A stretch of DNA of 64,000 bases. Origin: Duganella alba. Its GTDB lineage: Bacteria > Pseudomonadota > Gammaproteobacteria > Burkholderiales > Burkholderiaceae_D. Below the pieces are notes generated by a model that had not been told where the DNA came from, made no database searches, and saw nothing but the letters and a program-made list of their open reading frames with translations. Positions 34,056 through 45,561 of the stretch are shown in pieces. The translations under genes and the position numbers were made by a program. Within the stretch, counting starts at the first letter, position 1, and every line of letters starts with the position of its first letter. The stretch lies in the NCBI RefSeq assembly GCF_009674495.1, contig NZ_WKJN01000005.1:1-64000 (forward strand). The letters are read 5' to 3'.

Positions 34056-35552
34056 ATGTATGAAGATCGCATCCGCCGCCCGGCACTGATGACCAAACTG
34101 ATGAGCGCCGACCAGGCCGCCCTGTTATTCAAGAACGGCATGACCGTCGGCATGAGCGGCTTTACCCGCGCCGGCGACGCCAAGGCCTTGCCGGCCGCAC
34201 TGGTGGAGCGCGCGCGCCAGGGCGCGCCGCTGCAACTGACCCTGCTGACCGGCGCTTCGCTAGGCAACGAGAGCGACGGCCTGATGGCCAACGCCGGCGT
34301 GGTCGCGCGCCGCATGCCGTTCCAGGCCGATGCCGCGCTGCGCCGCAAGATCAATTCCGGCGAGGTGATGTTCATCGACCAGCATTTGTCGGAGACCGCC
34401 GAGCAGCTGCGCTCCGGCGACCTGAAGCGCGTCGATATCGCCGTCATCGAAGCGGTGGCGATCACCGCCGACGGCGGCATCATTCCCACCATGTCGGTCG
34501 GGAACAGCGCCAGTTTCGTGCAGCAGGCCGACAAGGTGATCGTCGAGATCAACCTCAGCGCGCCGCTGGCGCTGGAAGGCTTCCACGACATCTATGTGCC
34601 GGCCGCCCGCCCGCACCGCGAACCGATTCCGCTGCTGACGCCATCGCAGCGCATCGGCCAGCCGACCATCCGCCTGCATCCGGACCGCATCGCCGCCATC
34701 GTCATCACCGACAGCCCGGACAGCCCGTCCAACGCGCTGCCGCCGGACGCCGAGACCGACGCCATCGCGCGCCACGTCATCACCTTCCTGGAAGGCGAAG
34801 TGAAGGCGGGGCGCATGGACACGTCGCTGCTGCCGCTGCAGGCCGGCATCGGCACCATCGCCAACGCGGTGCTGCATGGACTGGTCGATTCGCCATTCCG
34901 CAACATGACCATGTTCTCCGAAGTGCTGCAGGACAGCGCGATCGAGCTGCTCGATTCCGGCCACCTGGCGATGGCCTCGGCATCGTCGATCACGCTGTCG
35001 GCGGCCATGCACCAGAAATTCCTCGACAATATCGAGCAGTACCGCGAACGCATCGTGCTGCGGCCACAGGAGATCAGCAACCATCCGGAGATCGTGCGCC
35101 GCCTCGGCATCATCGCGCTGAACACGGCGCTGGAGTTCGACATCTACGGCAACGTCAATTCGACCCACGTCGGCGGCACGCACATGATGAACGGCATCGG
35201 CGGCTCGGGCGACTTCGCGCGCAACGGCCAGCTGTCGGTCTTCGTCAGCAAGTCGGTGGCCAAGGACGGCGCGATTTCCAGCGTGGTGCCGTTCGCGGCC
35301 CACGTCGACCACACCGAGCACGATGTCGATGTGCTGGTGACGGAATGGGGACTGGCCGACCTGCGCGGCCTGGCGCCGCGCGAACGCGCGCCGCGCATCA
35401 TCGAAAACTGCGCCCACCCGGACTACCGCCCGCAGCTGCGCGCCTATTTCGAGGAAGCGCTGCAGGGCGGCGGCCAGACCCCGCACGTGCTGGAAAAGGC
35501 CTTGTCGTGGCACGCCCGCTATCAACGCGAAGGGAGCATGCTGGTAAAATAA
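34056..35552 (+). CDS. acetyl-CoA hydrolase/succinyl-CoA:acetate CoA-transferase family enzyme
   Basis: The 498-residue protein belongs to the class I CoA-transferase/acetyl-CoA hydrolase family (AarC, Cat1, ScpC group). Visible markers are the N-terminal NGMTVGMSGFTRAGDAKALP, the glycine-rich GIGGSGDFARNGQLSVFV, and the late VTEWGLADLRGLAPRERA. It probably moves CoA between succinate or propionate and acetate in the cytoplasm; the exact acceptor cannot be read. ATG 34056 follows an excellent GAGGAGAACCACC; an earlier ATG at 34041 overlaps that site and is not used. It stands alone, 33 bp before the carboxypeptidase gene. Confidence 0.92.
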   Translation: MYEDRIRRPALMTKLMSADQAALLFKNGMTVGMSGFTRAGDAKALPAALVERARQGAPLQLTLLTGASLGNESDGLMANAGVVARRMPFQADAALRRKINSGEVMFIDQHLSETAEQLRSGDLKRVDIAVIEAVAITADGGIIPTMSVGNSASFVQQADKVIVEINLSAPLALEGFHDIYVPAARPHREPIPLLTPSQRIGQPTIRLHPDRIAAIVITDSPDSPSNALPPDAETDAIARHVITFLEGEVKAGRMDTSLLPLQAGIGTIANAVLHGLVDSPFRNMTMFSEVLQDSAIELLDSGHLAMASASSITLSAAMHQKFLDNIEQYRERIVLRPQEISNHPEIVRRLGIIALNTALEFDIYGNVNSTHVGGTHMMNGIGGSGDFARNGQLSVFVSKSVAKDGAISSVVPFAAHVDHTEHDVDVLVTEWGLADLRGLAPRERAPRIIENCAHPDYRPQLRAYFEEALQGGGQTPHVLEKALSWHARYQREGSMLVK

Positions 35553-35585
35553 TGGTCATTCGCGTTCACTTAGTATTGGATCAAC

Positions 35586-36713
35586 ATGACCATTAAAATC
35601 AGCCAGAACTTCGATTCGGGCGCCATTGAAGTGCTGCGCGCCGACAGCGCAGCGACCATCGAACTGAATCTGCGCAAGGATTCGCACGCCGACATTCATC
35701 AATGGTTCCACTTCCGCGTGCAGGGAGCGCGCGGCCAGAAGCTGACCATGCGCTTCCTGAACGCCGGCCAGGCCACCTACGCCAAGGGGTACGAGAACTA
35801 CCAGGCGGTGGCCAGCTACGACAGCGAGAACTGGTTCCGCGTGCCGACCCGTTTCGATGGCGCGGTCATGACGATCGACCATACGCCGGATACCGACAGC
35901 ATCTACTACGCCTACTTCGAGCCGTATTCGTTCGAGCGCCATCTGCGCCTGCTGGGCGAAGTGGGCGAGCATCCGCTGGCCCGCGTGCATGACCTGGGCA
36001 GCACGGTCGATGGCCGCGACATGAACGTGGTCGTCATCGGCAAGCCGGAAGCGGAAAAGAAAATCTGGTTCATCGCGCGCCAGCACCCGGGCGAGTCGAT
36101 GGCCGAGTGGTTCATCGAAGGCCTGATCGATTCGCTGCTAGACGACGCCAATCCGATCGCCCGCAAGCTGCTGCAGCGCTGCGTGTTCTACATCGTGCCG
36201 AACATGAACCCGGACGGCTCGGTGCGCGGCAACCTGCGCACCAACGCGGCCGGCGCCAACCTGAATCGCGAGTGGATGACGCCTTCGGTCGAGCGCAGCC
36301 CGGAAGTGCTGTACGTGAAGCAGAAGATGCACGAAACCGGCATCGACATGTTCTTCGACATTCACGGCGACGAGGCGCTGCCGTACAACTTCGTGGCCGG
36401 CAACGAGATGCTGGAGAACTTCAGCGACGAGCGCCGCGCCAAGCAGCAGGCCTTCATCGACCGCTACAAGAACGCCTCGCCGGACTTCCAGGACAAGGTG
36501 GGCTACGCGGCCAGCAAGTACAAGGAAGACATGCTGACGCTGGCCTCCAAGTACGTCGGCCACCACTTCGGCTGCCTGGCGTTGACGCTGGAAATGCCGT
36601 TCAAGGACAATGCCGATCTGCCGGATCCTCACGTGGGCTGGAATGGTGCGCGCAGCGCCGCCCTGGGCGCGGCGATTCTGCAGCCTATCCTGCTGTCGCT
36701 GAACGATTACTGA
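35586..36713 (+). CDS. M14-family zinc carboxypeptidase (cytosolic carboxypeptidase-like)
   Basis: The 375-residue protein has no signal peptide. An N-terminal beta-rich domain (about 1-120) precedes the M14 peptidase domain. Zinc ligands are His167 and Glu170 in RQHPGES and His260 in FDIHGDE; the catalytic Glu is Glu336 in LTLEMPF. NPDGSVRGNLRTNAAGANLN is the substrate-binding segment. The N-terminal domain plus HPGES links it to the cytosolic carboxypeptidase group rather than secreted digestive enzymes. It trims C-terminal residues from peptides or proteins; the target is unknown. It overlaps functionally with nothing nearby, but the CYTH gene begins 2 bp after its stop. Confidence 0.92.
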   Translation: MTIKISQNFDSGAIEVLRADSAATIELNLRKDSHADIHQWFHFRVQGARGQKLTMRFLNAGQATYAKGYENYQAVASYDSENWFRVPTRFDGAVMTIDHTPDTDSIYYAYFEPYSFERHLRLLGEVGEHPLARVHDLGSTVDGRDMNVVVIGKPEAEKKIWFIARQHPGESMAEWFIEGLIDSLLDDANPIARKLLQRCVFYIVPNMNPDGSVRGNLRTNAAGANLNREWMTPSVERSPEVLYVKQKMHETGIDMFFDIHGDEALPYNFVAGNEMLENFSDERRAKQQAFIDRYKNASPDFQDKVGYAASKYKEDMLTLASKYVGHHFGCLALTLEMPFKDNADLPDPHVGWNGARSAALGAAILQPILLSLNDY

Positions 36714-36715
36714 TC

Positions 36716-37180
36716 ATGGGCGTCGAGATCGAGCGCAAGTTCCTGCTGCGCGGCGATGGCTGGATGAGTCTTGGCGAGCCGGTGTTTTTTCGCCAGGGCT
36801 ATCTGTCGTCGCACAAGGAGCGGGTGGTGCGCGTGCGCATCGAGGGCGAGCGGGCGGTGATGACGATCAAGGGCGCCAACCAGGGCGCCACGCGTGGCGA
36901 GTGGGAGTACGAGATTCCGCTCGCCGACGCGGTGGAGCTGCTGGATGGCTTGTGCGAGCAGCCGTTGATCGAGAAGTATCGCCGCCGCATCACCTTTGCC
37001 GGCAATGTGTGGGAAGTGGATGAGTTCCTCGGCGCGAACGCCGGGCTGGTGGTGGCAGAGATTGAATTGCAGTCGGAAGACCAGCAGTTCGACAAGCCGG
37101 AGTGGATCGGCGAGGAAGTCACCGACGATCTGCGCTACCTCAACTCGAACCTGATTAAAAAGCCGTTCTCCACTTGGTAG
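36716..37180 (+). CDS. CYTH-domain protein (triphosphate-tunnel metalloenzyme)
   Basis: A compact 154-residue CYTH domain starting with the signature VEIERKFLL (ExExK) and continuing with RQGYL, RVRIEGERAVMTIKG, EWEYEIP, LIEKYRRR and WEVDEFLGANAGLVVAEIEL, which supply the basic and acidic tunnel residues. These single-domain proteins hydrolyse inorganic tripolyphosphate or other organic triphosphates with divalent metals. It is translationally coupled to the upstream M14 peptidase gene (stop and start 2 bp apart). Cyclase activity is possible in the superfamily but not suggested by anything here. Confidence 0.9.
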   Translation: MGVEIERKFLLRGDGWMSLGEPVFFRQGYLSSHKERVVRVRIEGERAVMTIKGANQGATRGEWEYEIPLADAVELLDGLCEQPLIEKYRRRITFAGNVWEVDEFLGANAGLVVAEIELQSEDQQFDKPEWIGEEVTDDLRYLNSNLIKKPFSTW

Positions 37181-37208
37181 GCCGCTGGTTTTGTCCTAAG
37201 CTACAGGG

Positions 37209-37511
37209 ATGGACAACGAGGTTTCAGCGCTCAAGGCGCATATAGACGCGATCGTGCCGACGCTAGCGACGAAGGCCGACATTGAGATCCTGCGTGCCGA
37301 AATGCACAAAATGTCGGCGGAGGGCTATCGCTGGATGGTGGCGTCGATGATCGGCATGTTTCTCGGCTTCGGCGGACTGTACTTCGCGGCAAACAATGCA
37401 ACCAGGCCGCAACAGCCGCCGCCGGTCGTCGTGCAGGCGCCGCCGGCGCAGCCTATGCCGCCGGCGCAGACCAATCAGCCGATCGTGATCTATCTGTCGC
37501 CACCCAAATAA
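37209..37511 (+). CDS. small membrane protein with coiled-coil head and Pro-rich tail
   Basis: I do not recognise a named family. The 100-residue protein has an N-terminal helix likely to coil (VSALKAHIDAIVPTLATKAD, continuing to about residue 35), one membrane segment (about 43-61, MVASMIGMFLGFGGLYFAA) and a Pro/Gln-rich tail (QQPPPVVVQAPPAQPMPPAQ). Similar short coiled-coil membrane proteins accompany many unrelated genes in this group. It follows the CYTH gene by 28 bp and ends at a bidirectional terminator. Confidence 0.7.
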   Translation: MDNEVSALKAHIDAIVPTLATKADIEILRAEMHKMSAEGYRWMVASMIGMFLGFGGLYFAANNATRPQQPPPVVVQAPPAQPMPPAQTNQPIVIYLSPPK

Positions 37512-37540
37512 AAAAAGCCCCGTGAGGGGCTTTTGTTTTA
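37512..37540. terminator. bidirectional intrinsic terminator
   Basis: The stem agcccc/ggggct with loop gtga is flanked by A6 on the left and TTTTGTTTT on the right. It serves the convergent small membrane protein and DUF2863 genes and overlaps the end of the latter. Confidence 0.85.
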
Positions 37541-38800
37541 ATGGAAGTGCTCGGTGCCGCTGGGGGCGTCCTCGGGCATTTCCGCGTGGGCCAGCTCGCC
37601 TTGCGGATCGGCGAACAGCGGTGCGCCGCAGTCGTCGCAGAACTCGACCACGTAACGCTCGTTGTGCTTCTTGATCTGCGTGACGCCCGCCTCGTTCAGG
37701 TGCGAGATGATGTCCTCCACCGGCGTCATCGGTTTCTGCTGCAGATTGCCTGCGCTTGGCCCTTCCGGTGGCGTGCCTTCCTCATCTTCCTGGCCGTACA
37801 GCGGCCACACCACACCGTAAATCACGTCCGACGACGACCGCTGCGTGAAGGCCACACGGTACTCGTCCACCTGGCCGTCGGCGTTCTCTTCGCCGAAGCC
37901 GGCGATCACCGCGCGCAGTTCCGACGCTTCCACGTCCAGTGTGTGCGTCAGATAGTGCACGGCGGCGCGGATCGACACCGGGCGTATCAGCTTGTCGGCC
38001 TCGCGGCAGGCCATGTAATAGGCTTCCGGCAGCAGCAGCTCGACGCCGCAGCCCGGCAGCAGGCGGTTGACGGTCGGCGTGACCTGCGCGCGCCATTGCT
38101 CCAGCGCGGCGCTGCGTTCGGCGGCAAAGCTGGATTGGAACTCAGGCATCTGCCAGCGGAACAGCGGCGCGCCGGTGGGCGCCACCACGGCCGCCAGCAG
38201 ATAGCGCGTATCGGCCAGGAACGGCGCGGTTTCCGGCACCTTGGTGTCGGCCTTCAGCAGGCTGCCCTTGATGGCGGCCTGCGCCAGCTTGTGGACCTTG
38301 CCGTAGGTCTCGGCGTGGCTGCGCGGCAGCTGGTCGATCGAGAACAGCGTCGGCGACAGCGCCACCTGGGTGCCGTCGGCCAGCATGTGGGCCGAGAAGT
38401 GCGCCGACAGCGTCTGCAGGATGTCGGACGGGATCGGACCGGAGGCGATCGCAAAGCGGGTCCAGGCCAGGATGGGCGCGGCCACCAGCAGCACGTCGAA
38501 CGACTTGCTGACGCCGTCGGCCGTCTCGATGGTGAAGGTGCTCGACTCGCTCACCGCCTCCACGCCATCCATCAGGATGTCGTAGGCGTTCAGGTCTTCC
38601 TTGAACAGCGCGTTGAGGGTGGCGTCGATGGTGTCCTGGTGGCCGGTCTTCAGGAGTTTCTGGAGCTGCGCATCGAGAGAGTGCTCCCAGGCCCGCTCTT
38701 CGATACGGCTGGCCGCTTGCCCGACTGCCTGGGCGTAGGTGGCGAGGCGCTGGCTCTCGGCAGACAATTTTTGGGATGAAGCTTTAGATGGACGACGCAT
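37538..38800 (-). CDS. DUF2863 family protein
   Basis: The 420-residue protein matches DUF2863, a betaproteobacterial family without known function. Features visible are a helical N-terminus with an AWEHSLDAQLQKLLKTGHQD motif, a mixed middle (SFDVLLVAAPILAWTRFAI), and a C-terminal segment with CDDCGAPLF that could form part of a metal site (one CxxC only). No signal peptide or membrane segment is convincing. It is monocistronic, convergent with the small membrane protein. Confidence 0.85.
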   Translation of the reverse strand: MRRPSKASSQKLSAESQRLATYAQAVGQAASRIEERAWEHSLDAQLQKLLKTGHQDTIDATLNALFKEDLNAYDILMDGVEAVSESSTFTIETADGVSKSFDVLLVAAPILAWTRFAIASGPIPSDILQTLSAHFSAHMLADGTQVALSPTLFSIDQLPRSHAETYGKVHKLAQAAIKGSLLKADTKVPETAPFLADTRYLLAAVVAPTGAPLFRWQMPEFQSSFAAERSAALEQWRAQVTPTVNRLLPGCGVELLLPEAYYMACREADKLIRPVSIRAAVHYLTHTLDVEASELRAVIAGFGEENADGQVDEYRVAFTQRSSSDVIYGVVWPLYGQEDEEGTPPEGPSAGNLQQKPMTPVEDIISHLNEAGVTQIKKHNERYVVEFCDDCGAPLFADPQGELAHAEMPEDAPSGTEHFH

Positions 38801-38902
38801 AGCGCAATAAGAGTCTCAGGTAAAAGTAAAAAAACGGATCAGGCATGCAGATCATAACCCTTATGAGACGTATTGTAGTTGATTCGTCAGACGGACGAAA
38901 AA

Positions 38903-38936
38903 AAACACCCCGCGGCCGAAGCGCGCGGGGTGTTTT
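38903..38936 (-). terminator. intrinsic terminator after acnA
   Basis: A perfect 13-bp stem (aaaacaccccgcg/cgcggggtgtttt) with a short loop lies 17 bases beyond the acnA stop; on the minus strand it ends in a long T run. Confidence 0.88.
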
Positions 38937-38952
38937 CAGAGGGCGCTGAAGC

Positions 38953-41661
<2,709 letters not shown>

Positions 41662-41727
41662 GACCTCTCCTTCGTGATGGGTATCGTCTATTATTAAAGT
41701 GAAACGTGGTGCTGGTTTTGGAACAGT

Positions 41728-42240
41728 TTATTGAATCGAGATCTTGGCGCTGGTCGGCTCGCTGGTGGCGGTGGTGACCGGCTTTTGCTGCTCGGCGTTG
41801 CGGCATTCGTTGGCCAGCTGGCGGTTCTGCTTGGAGTCCAGCAGCATGCCCTTGGCCGGAATGCCGATCCAGATCAGGCCGTACATCTTGTTTTCAAAGC
41901 GGTTGGCGCCGGTGGTGGTGCCGACGCGGGTCAGGCGGTGCAGGCGCTTCTTCCAGCGCAGCGCGATGTGCTGGTCGTCGCCGGCGTTCTGGTAGATCGA
42001 GATCTTGTTGCCCAGTTCGCAGTCGAAGTCGGTGACGGCCGAGTCGGTGATGACCGGCTCGTCCTCTTCCTCGTTCGGCGCTTTCGGCTCGGCCGGCTTG
42101 GCGGCCTTCTTGGTGCTTTTGGCGGCGGCCTTTTTCACGGTTTTCTTGGCTGGCACATCGCCTTCGGCGTGGGCGCCGGCGGCCAGGGTCAGGGAGGCCA
42201 GCGCGAGGCTGCAGGCCATGAATAATTTGGAGATAGACAT
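41728..42240 (-). CDS. exported MliC-like (lysozyme inhibitor-like) protein
   Basis: The 170-residue protein has a signal peptide (MSISKLFMACSLALASLTLAAGAHA) and a Lys/Ala-rich linker (KKTVKKAAAKSTKKAAK). A C-terminal domain of about 80 residues begins DFDCELGNKISIYQNAGDD and continues IALRWKKRLHRLTRV...GANRFEN. Spacing and the conserved Cys pair (CELG and ANEC) resemble MliC/PliC inhibitors of c-type lysozyme, but the WW/SGARY signature is diverged, so this assignment is tentative. Its ATG overlaps the stop of the CitE-like gene by one base, an odd pairing of a periplasmic protein with central metabolism. Confidence 0.65.
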   Translation of the reverse strand: MSISKLFMACSLALASLTLAAGAHAEGDVPAKKTVKKAAAKSTKKAAKPAEPKAPNEEEDEPVITDSAVTDFDCELGNKISIYQNAGDDQHIALRWKKRLHRLTRVGTTTGANRFENKMYGLIWIGIPAKGMLLDSKQNRQLANECRNAEQQKPVTTATSEPTSAKISIQ

Positions 42241-43328
42241 CAGTGTGCTTCCTGTGGGAGATCGGTCGGGGTGCCGTTGAACAGCGGGGCCACGGATTCC
42301 GGCAGACTGAGGCCGGCCAGTTTGGCGCGCTGTAAAACGGTCCAATAATATCGGTAGCTCGCGCGGTCGTGCAAGCGGCCATTCTGGGCGATCGGCCCCC
42401 ATTGCACGGCTGCGGCTTCGTGCAGGATGGCGGCCGCCTCGCTCACTTCGGACAGGCGCGGCGTAAACGTCTTGATGATCGGCTTGATCTGGTTTGGGTG
42501 GATGCTCCACATGCGCGTGTAGCCGAATTCGGCGGCGGCGCGCTGGGCATCGTTGGCGGCCAGCGCCGTATCCTTGATTTCGGTGGTCACGTTATGCGAC
42601 GGCACCTTGCCGTGCGCGTGGCAGGCGGCGGCGATTTCCAGCTTGGCGCGCACCACCAGCGGGTGGGTGAACTGGCCCGGCGTGCGCATCGCGGCGCCGG
42701 GAATGGCGCCGTAGTGGGCCGAGACGAAATCCATGATGCCGAACGACAGGCACTGCACCTGGGGCAGGGCGGCGATGGCGTAGGCGTCGCGCAGCGCGCC
42801 GTGGGTTTCGATCAGCACGTGCACCGGCAGGTCCTTGCGGCCGGCCCTGGCGGCGTGGCTGTCGATCAGCTTGATGGCGCGCGCCACCTCGTCGACGCTG
42901 TTGACCTTCGGCAGCACGAGGTAGGCCAGGCGCTGGGCGGCGGCGCAGATGATTTCGACGTCGCTGGCAAAGAACGGGCTGTGCACATCGTGCACACGGG
43001 CGCCGATGCGGTTGAATTTGTTGTCGTCGGAATTGAGCAGTTCGACCACCAGGCGCGCGTGCGCCTGTTCATCGCCGGCGCTGGCGCCGTCTTCGCAATC
43101 GAGGGTGATGTCGAACAGCGGGCCAAGTTCTTGTTGCAAGGCGATCGATTTACGCATCAGCTTTTCGGAGCCGGCGTAGTGGTCGCACGCTGGCAGGAGC
43201 AGCGGCTGGCGATTACCCTGGAATAAAACCTCGGATGGATGCATGCAAACAGAGTCAGGAGGAACGGGAGCCGCGCTGCTCTCGGCAGCGCGGCGGGTGC
43301 GGCGGATCGGTGGTTTAACCGGTTCCAC
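42240..43328 (-). CDS. HpcH/HpaI aldolase/citrate lyase-like protein (CitE family)
   Basis: The protein, up to 362 residues, has a CitE-type TIM barrel: the acyl-CoA-binding start LLLPACDHYAGSEKLMRKSI, the Mg2+ ligand region DCEDGASAGDE, and VLIETHGALRDAYAIAALP with FGIMDFVSAHYG. Lone CitE-like proteins cleave CoA thioesters such as malyl-, citramalyl- or beta-methylmalyl-CoA; no CitD/CitF partners are present. The start is uncertain: GTG 43328 gives an Arg/Pro-rich leader without a ribosome-binding site, while ATG 43244 (MHPSEVLFQG) begins where homology-like sequence starts. It sits 15 bp after mdh, so malate/oxaloacetate-linked chemistry is a reasonable inference. Confidence 0.87.
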   Translation of the reverse strand: MEPVKPPIRRTRRAAESSAAPVPPDSVCMHPSEVLFQGNRQPLLLPACDHYAGSEKLMRKSIALQQELGPLFDITLDCEDGASAGDEQAHARLVVELLNSDDNKFNRIGARVHDVHSPFFASDVEIICAAAQRLAYLVLPKVNSVDEVARAIKLIDSHAARAGRKDLPVHVLIETHGALRDAYAIAALPQVQCLSFGIMDFVSAHYGAIPGAAMRTPGQFTHPLVVRAKLEIAAACHAHGKVPSHNVTTEIKDTALAANDAQRAAAEFGYTRMWSIHPNQIKPIIKTFTPRLSEVSEAAAILHEAAAVQWGPIAQNGRLHDRASYRYYWTVLQRAKLAGLSLPESVAPLFNGTPTDLPQEAH

Positions 43329-43343
43329 GTGCGCTAGCGACGA

Positions 43344-44333
43344 TTACGGCAGCAGGTGCTTGACGCCTTCGCGCTCTTCGGTCAGTTCTTTCAGGGTCAG
43401 GTTGATGCGCTCTTGCGAGAAGGCGTCGATTTCCAGGCCTTGAACGATTTTGTATTCGCCGTTTTCGGTGGTCACCGGGAAGCCGAACATGATGCCTTCA
43501 GGGATGCCGTAGGAACCGTCCGATGGCACGCCCATGGTGGTCCACTTGCCGGCGGTGCCCAGGTGCCAGTCGTGCACGTGGTCGATGGCGGCGTTGGCGG
43601 CCGAAGCAGCCGACGACAGGCCGCGCGCTTCGATGATGGCGGCGCCGCGCTTGCCCACGGTTGGCAGGAACACGTTGGCGTTCCATTCCTGGTCGTTGAT
43701 CAGGTCTTTTACAGCCTTGCCGTTGACGGTGGCGAAGCGGTAGTCGGCGTACATGGTCGGCGAGTGGTTGCCCCACACGGTCAGCTTCTCGATGTCTTTC
43801 ACGGCGGTGCCGGTTTTGGCCGCCACTTGCGACAGCGCGCGGTTGTGGTCCAGACGCAGCATGGCGGTGAAGTTCTTCGCTGGCAGCGATGGCGCCGATT
43901 TCATGGCGATGTAGGCGTTGGTGTTGGCTGGGTTGCCGACCACCAGCACTTTGACATTGCGCGAAGCGACGGCGTCCAGGGCTTTACCTTGGGCGGTGAA
44001 GATCTGGGCATTGGCTTCCAGCAGGTCTTTACGCTCCATGCCTGGGCCGCGTGGACGGGCGCCGACCAGCACGGCGTAGTCGACATCCTTGAACGCGGTC
44101 AGCGGATCGGAGTGGGCGGTCATCTCGGCCAGCAGCGGGAACGCGCAGTCGTCGATTTCCATCATGACGCCCTTCAGGGCCTTTTGCGCTTTTTCGTCGG
44201 CGATTTCCAGCAGTTGCAGAATGACTGGTTGATCTTTGCCGAGCATGTCGCCGTTGGCGATGCGGAACAGCAGAGCGTAACCGATTTGGCCGGCAGCGCC
44301 GGTAACAGCAACACGCAGTGGGGTTTTAGCCAT
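43344..44333 (-). CDS. mdh: malate dehydrogenase
   Basis: The 329-residue NAD-dependent enzyme oxidises malate to oxaloacetate. The dinucleotide motif is [17 protein letters not shown] near the N-terminus; substrate-binding arginines lie in [26 protein letters not shown] and the catalytic His190 in [13 protein letters not shown] identify the cytoplasmic-type MDH common in betaproteobacteria. First gene of the leftward mdh-citE-mliC-acnA group, divergent from gntR. The leader contains a GC hairpin (44374-44390) and a GGAG ribosome-binding site. Confidence 0.97.
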   Translation of the reverse strand: MAKTPLRVAVTGAAGQIGYALLFRIANGDMLGKDQPVILQLLEIADEKAQKALKGVMMEIDDCAFPLLAEMTAHSDPLTAFKDVDYAVLVGARPRGPGMERKDLLEANAQIFTAQGKALDAVASRNVKVLVVGNPANTNAYIAMKSAPSLPAKNFTAMLRLDHNRALSQVAAKTGTAVKDIEKLTVWGNHSPTMYADYRFATVNGKAVKDLINDQEWNANVFLPTVGKRGAAIIEARGLSSAASAANAAIDHVHDWHLGTAGKWTTMGVPSDGSYGIPEGIMFGFPVTTENGEYKIVQGLEIDAFSQERINLTLKELTEEREGVKHLLP

Positions 44334-44495
44334 GATGAATCTCCAAAGTGGGAAGTGAATCGTTCTTGAAGCTGGACCGGCGGCCGGTCCGGGAAAACGT
44401 AATCATACTGCAAAATTCAACGCTTATAATGATGTATCGGTAAGCGTTGGCTGGGGAGTGTAGGCCTGTCGCAACTATCTGTCAATCATATCTTA

Positions 44496-44511
44496 TGTCT
44501 TATATAAGACA
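44496..44511. promoter_or_regulatory. 16-bp perfect palindrome, probable GntR operator
   Basis: TGTCTTATATAAGACA (44496-44511) is a perfect palindrome in the mdh/gntR intergenic region; extra ttat/ataa half-sites lie on both sides. Its position between the regulator and mdh and its symmetry suit a GntR/HutC dimer. Confidence 0.7.
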
Positions 44512-44570
44512 GATAAGTTATTGCTGGTTTTTCTGGACGGCACTGGTGTTTTGTGGTGAAATCTTGGCTT

Positions 44571-45368
44571 ATGAGTTCCGTGCCGCCAAATTCAAATAAC
44601 AATCCCACTGCCGCGTCCGCCGGCAGCGCGGCCGGTGCGTCGACAAATTCGTCCCCGACATTCTCCCCGCTGTACCAGCAAATCAAGGCCCTGATCACCA
44701 AAAGCCTGCAGTCCGGCGAATGGAAACCGGGCGAAATGATCCCCAGCGAAGTCGAACTGGCCAACCGCTTCAAGGTCAGCCAGGGCACCGTGCGCAAGGC
44801 GATCGATGAGCTGGCGGCCGAGAACCTGGTGATGCGCAAACAGGGCAAGGGCACGTTTGTCGCCACCCACCATGAAGAGCGCGCCCAGTTCCGCTTCCTG
44901 CGCCTGATGCCCGACGAGGGCGTGCCGCATCCGGGCGTGAGCCAGTTCATCGAAGTCAAACGCATGCGCGCGCCGGCCGACGTGGCGCGCCTGCTCGACC
45001 TGAAGTCCGGCGACGCCGTCATCTTCATCAAGCGGGTGCAGCACTTCGATGGCGTGCCCACCATTGTGGAGGAGATGTGGCTGCCGGGGATAGCCTTCAA
45101 AGGTCTGACCGCCGAGCGGCTGGAAGAATACAAGGGGCCGATGTATGGCCTGTTCGAATCGGAATTCGGCACGCGCATGATCCGTGCCACGGAAAAAATC
45201 CGCGCGGTCTGCGCCGCCGAGGGCGACGCCGCGCTGCTGAATATCGCCGTCCACACGCCGCTGCTGGCATCGGAGCGGGTATCGTTTACGTATGGCGACA
45301 AGCCGGTCGAGCTGCGCCGCGGCCTGTACCTGACCGAGCGCCATCATTACCATAACGAGTTGAACTAA
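44571..45368 (+). CDS. GntR/HutC-family regulator, probable TCA-cycle regulator
   Basis: The 265-residue regulator has a low-complexity Ser/Ala/Asn leader (about residues 1-28), a GntR winged helix-turn-helix (SPLYQQIKALITKSLQSGEW; NRFKVSQGTVRKAIDELAAE; RKQGKGTFVA) and a UTRA effector domain (about 110-255), placing it in the HutC subfamily. It lies between mdh and sdhC, the conserved site for this regulator in betaproteobacterial TCA clusters. Control of sdh/mdh/glt genes by a small acid effector is inferred. ATG 44571 or GTG 44553 could be the start; neither has a good ribosome-binding site. Confidence 0.87.
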   Translation: MSSVPPNSNNNPTAASAGSAAGASTNSSPTFSPLYQQIKALITKSLQSGEWKPGEMIPSEVELANRFKVSQGTVRKAIDELAAENLVMRKQGKGTFVATHHEERAQFRFLRLMPDEGVPHPGVSQFIEVKRMRAPADVARLLDLKSGDAVIFIKRVQHFDGVPTIVEEMWLPGIAFKGLTAERLEEYKGPMYGLFESEFGTRMIRATEKIRAVCAAEGDAALLNIAVHTPLLASERVSFTYGDKPVELRRGLYLTERHHYHNELN

Positions 45369-45476
45369 GGAGATAGGGCGTGCAGTCATACGCCTGTAGT
45401 ATTGTTGCGCTGATAATACGTTGAGCTACAGAAAGTAGCCGCAGCTGGTGTTGCCGACCACTATTTTTATTCTATG

Positions 45477-45498
45477 TAACAATAGATATTGGTTGTTA
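45477..45498. promoter_or_regulatory. dyad upstream of sdhC
   Basis: TAACAA (45477-45482) and TTGTTA (45493-45498) form an inverted repeat with a 10-bp AT-rich spacer, 64 bp before sdhC. It lies in the 193-bp AT-rich region that must hold the sdh promoter. No confident -35/-10 pair was found. Confidence 0.35.
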
Positions 45499-45561
45499 GA
45501 GTGGAATCGGCGAAAATCGCAGTCTCACCAAATTTTTGTATAAGCCTGAGGAGGTCTTGTT

